Of a DNA stretch of 64,000 bases, positions 62,171 to 64,000 are shown piece by piece. Source of the stretch: Fratercula arctica (taxonomy: Eukaryota; Chordata; Aves; Charadriiformes; Alcidae); assembly GCA_947846985.1 (NCBI GenBank), contig CANTUZ010000004.1:12638927-12702926 (forward strand). The letters run 5' to 3'. A program made the position numbers and the translations under genes. How positions within the stretch are numbered: position 1 is the first letter of the stretch; each line of letters starts with the position of its first letter. The notes beneath the pieces are model-generated. The model had not been told where the DNA came from. It saw only the letters and a program-made list of their open reading frames with translations, and did no database searches.

Positions 62171-64000
62171 CTATGATATTAAAAAGACAGTAATAAATGT
62201 GTTAGGGACAGGGAGACAAACAAAGAATTAAGCAAAGCAGTGGAAAAATTAAATCTCTAAATACAAAAGAAAACTAGTTATGGGATTAGGAAGGATTAAG
62301 TGACAGAGCCTGCGATGACAGGGAACTTTACTCGATAGTATTTGAGATCCCTTTTTGTCCTGCATTTCCAATCTTTCCAGGAAAGAATCTAGCAAATTTC
62401 ACTGCTGCATAGATCTCTCAACAGTATGATTAGTTTCTCATCTAACCAAACTGTTTTACAGCCGACGCAAATAATTTTACAAAGAAAGTACAAGCAGCGT
62501 ACCATGCTCTCCGCTCCATTCCTTCCTCTCCTTTGCCATGCTTTGTTTCCTCTGCTCCTTAGTTTATATCACTTCATTCATTAGAAATGCAAACGCCAAG
62601 GATGCTAAACCTCGCATGGACCTTGCAGCTTAGTTCCTGACCAACTTCATGCCAGTGAGTCAATCTTCACTTGTTTCCTAGACCAAGGCGTATTTTCAGA
62701 TACTACGGCGGTGCCTCAGTAGCGAAGATCGTCAGAAAGCCTCTGTGTACATCTCCACAGGCAAAACTGGTATTTTAAAAAAATAAATAAATCCATTGCC
62801 TCTGCTCTCCAGTAATATCAAAATAGCACCATAAATGCTAATTCCAATTCTAGTTAACACCTGACTGCAGAAATAAAATGCAACGAGTTGTTCTTCGATC
62901 ACATTTCAGTGATAAAGAAATGCTAAAATGCTTCACTTGCACTCTATCAATTTCTCTAATAAATAAGTCAAAACAAATCACTGTGCTTTTCAGACGCTTG
63001 ACTATACATTTTGAAAGTATACAATAGTTTAATTTCCAGTGGGGGAAACATTTCCTTAAACTGTGTGCCCATATACACAAATATATACCCACAAAATAAA
63101 TCTTGGGATGACATTGAAAAGAAAATTAATCTCAGGCTGGAGACCGGATGAAGAGAGACATTATATACAAAACAACATACTATTTAATGAGGGCATTTTT
63201 TAAACGTGTTCAGTGTTGTGTATACCGGTTCATGGTATATGGTCCTGAATGCTGGCAGATGATGCTGTTGGAGTGAGCGAAATGATCCCAGAAGCTTCTC
63301 TTTCCACAGAGACCTGTGCACAGGGATTACGGGGTGACTGTTTTATTGTGCACCTTTTGCTTGCAAGTTCTTTAAAGGATCACAGCACTTGCCATGTGAC
63401 AAGCACATTGTGGCTATTTCTGTTGCCACCAACAGCAATTAAGGCTATGTGGATCCATTTACAGCGTGCTTTAAGCTCGAATTTCATTTGAGTTAAATCT
63501 TAAGTCACATCATTTAACCTTATATCTATATAATTTATAATGGATTGTGTTTGGGATAATTAAACCTAAACACACAACCTTGTTTTAAATCATAGAGTTA
63601 CAGTTAGGAGACAAGCCAATCTAAGAGGTTTTGAACTGATATTTCTAGGATACCGATCCCAAGCGTATTGACCCACATCATTTGCGAGCGGCTTCAGGTC
63701 AGGCTTACAGTTGTCAGGATTTCAATAACTTCACCACAGACAACTCAGGAGAGAAGGGATTTGAAGGCTGCCCAGCTGAGGTAACCGCATACACAACTGC
63801 GGGACAGCTACTGATCACATGGGTCTTCATAAAAGAGAACATGGAAACCATCAGGAGGAAAAAAGGGACTCTCTGAGCTACCTTTCAAGAGATATCCTTA
63901 CAACCAACTGAATGAAAGTAGGATGAAAGGCTGCTTGCTTGGGTCTGAAAATATGGATCTAAGTCAACTAGACATAATACTACCCATTCTTACACTATCA

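Larger units (their letters stand above)
53990..64000. other. Intergenic, no gene confirmed
   Basis: It contains TTTGCATCA or ATTGCATCA elements at 54050, 57462 and 60128, the A20 run at 59465, a small tandem at 61459, and two weak exon-like segments at 61828-62170 described separately. A stretch near 60940-61060 with an octamer ATTTGCAT and CCAATTAAG has the look of a non-coding regulatory element. No known protein is seen. Confidence 0.5.

Noticed and set aside
63585..63665. ATCATAGAGTTACAG stretch that resembles the beginning of an inverted CR1 tail
   Set aside because: The similarity stops after about ten bases and the following GGTTGGAAGGGACC block is missing.
1..64000. Endogenous retrovirus, DNA transposon or CRISPR-like array
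   Set aside because: I saw no paired LTRs, no recognisable gag/pol/env-type frames, no terminal inverted repeats with a transposase, and no regularly spaced direct repeats.

Overview
This window is vertebrate nuclear DNA, almost certainly from a bird. Two CR1 LINE 3' ends in plus orientation (about 441-610 and 4046-4155) carry the typical avian CR1 tail, with a short ATTCTGTG-type terminal repeat. The rest is A+T-rich, intron- and intergene-like DNA with many poly(A)/poly(T) runs. There are no operons, no bacterial-type genes, no CRISPR array, no rRNA or tRNA that I can support, and no recognisable retroviral gene.

The one gene I can identify is SLC7A11 (xCT, the light chain of the cystine/glutamate antiporter system xc-), on the minus strand at the left end. 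Coding exon 1 (6278-6554, ATG at 6554) and exon 2 (3013-3139) have consensus splice sites and give the first 134 residues plus two bases of codon 135. The remaining exons lie beyond the left edge: intron 2 runs off the window at position 1 and I see no exon 3. Intron 1 is 3140-6277. Upstream of the ATG are a 5' UTR with one short upstream ORF, a TATA-like box, and a pair of amino-acid response elements (TGATGCAAA and TTTGCATCA, 9 bp apart). That pair is the ATF4-responsive arrangement known for mammalian xCT promoters.

From about 6.9 kb to 64 kb I find no gene I can name. The ORFs there are short, overlap in several frames and resemble no family I recognise, so the region reads as the 5' intergenic flank of SLC7A11. 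It holds simple repeats, small tandem duplications and scattered transcription-factor-like motifs: an RFX X-box about 0.57 kb upstream of the inferred start, further exact TGATGCAAA/T elements, a palindromic MARE and a CTCF-like site. A weak pair of exon-like hydrophobic segments lies near 62 kb.

The observations most worth testing are the conserved AARE pair with its uORF, a phase-compatible alternative terminal exon in SLC7A11 intron 2 with its own stop and AATAAA, the apparent excess of ATF4/C-EBP-type sites across the flank, and a 28-bp sequence repeated in intron 1. I do not see an obviously new biological system.
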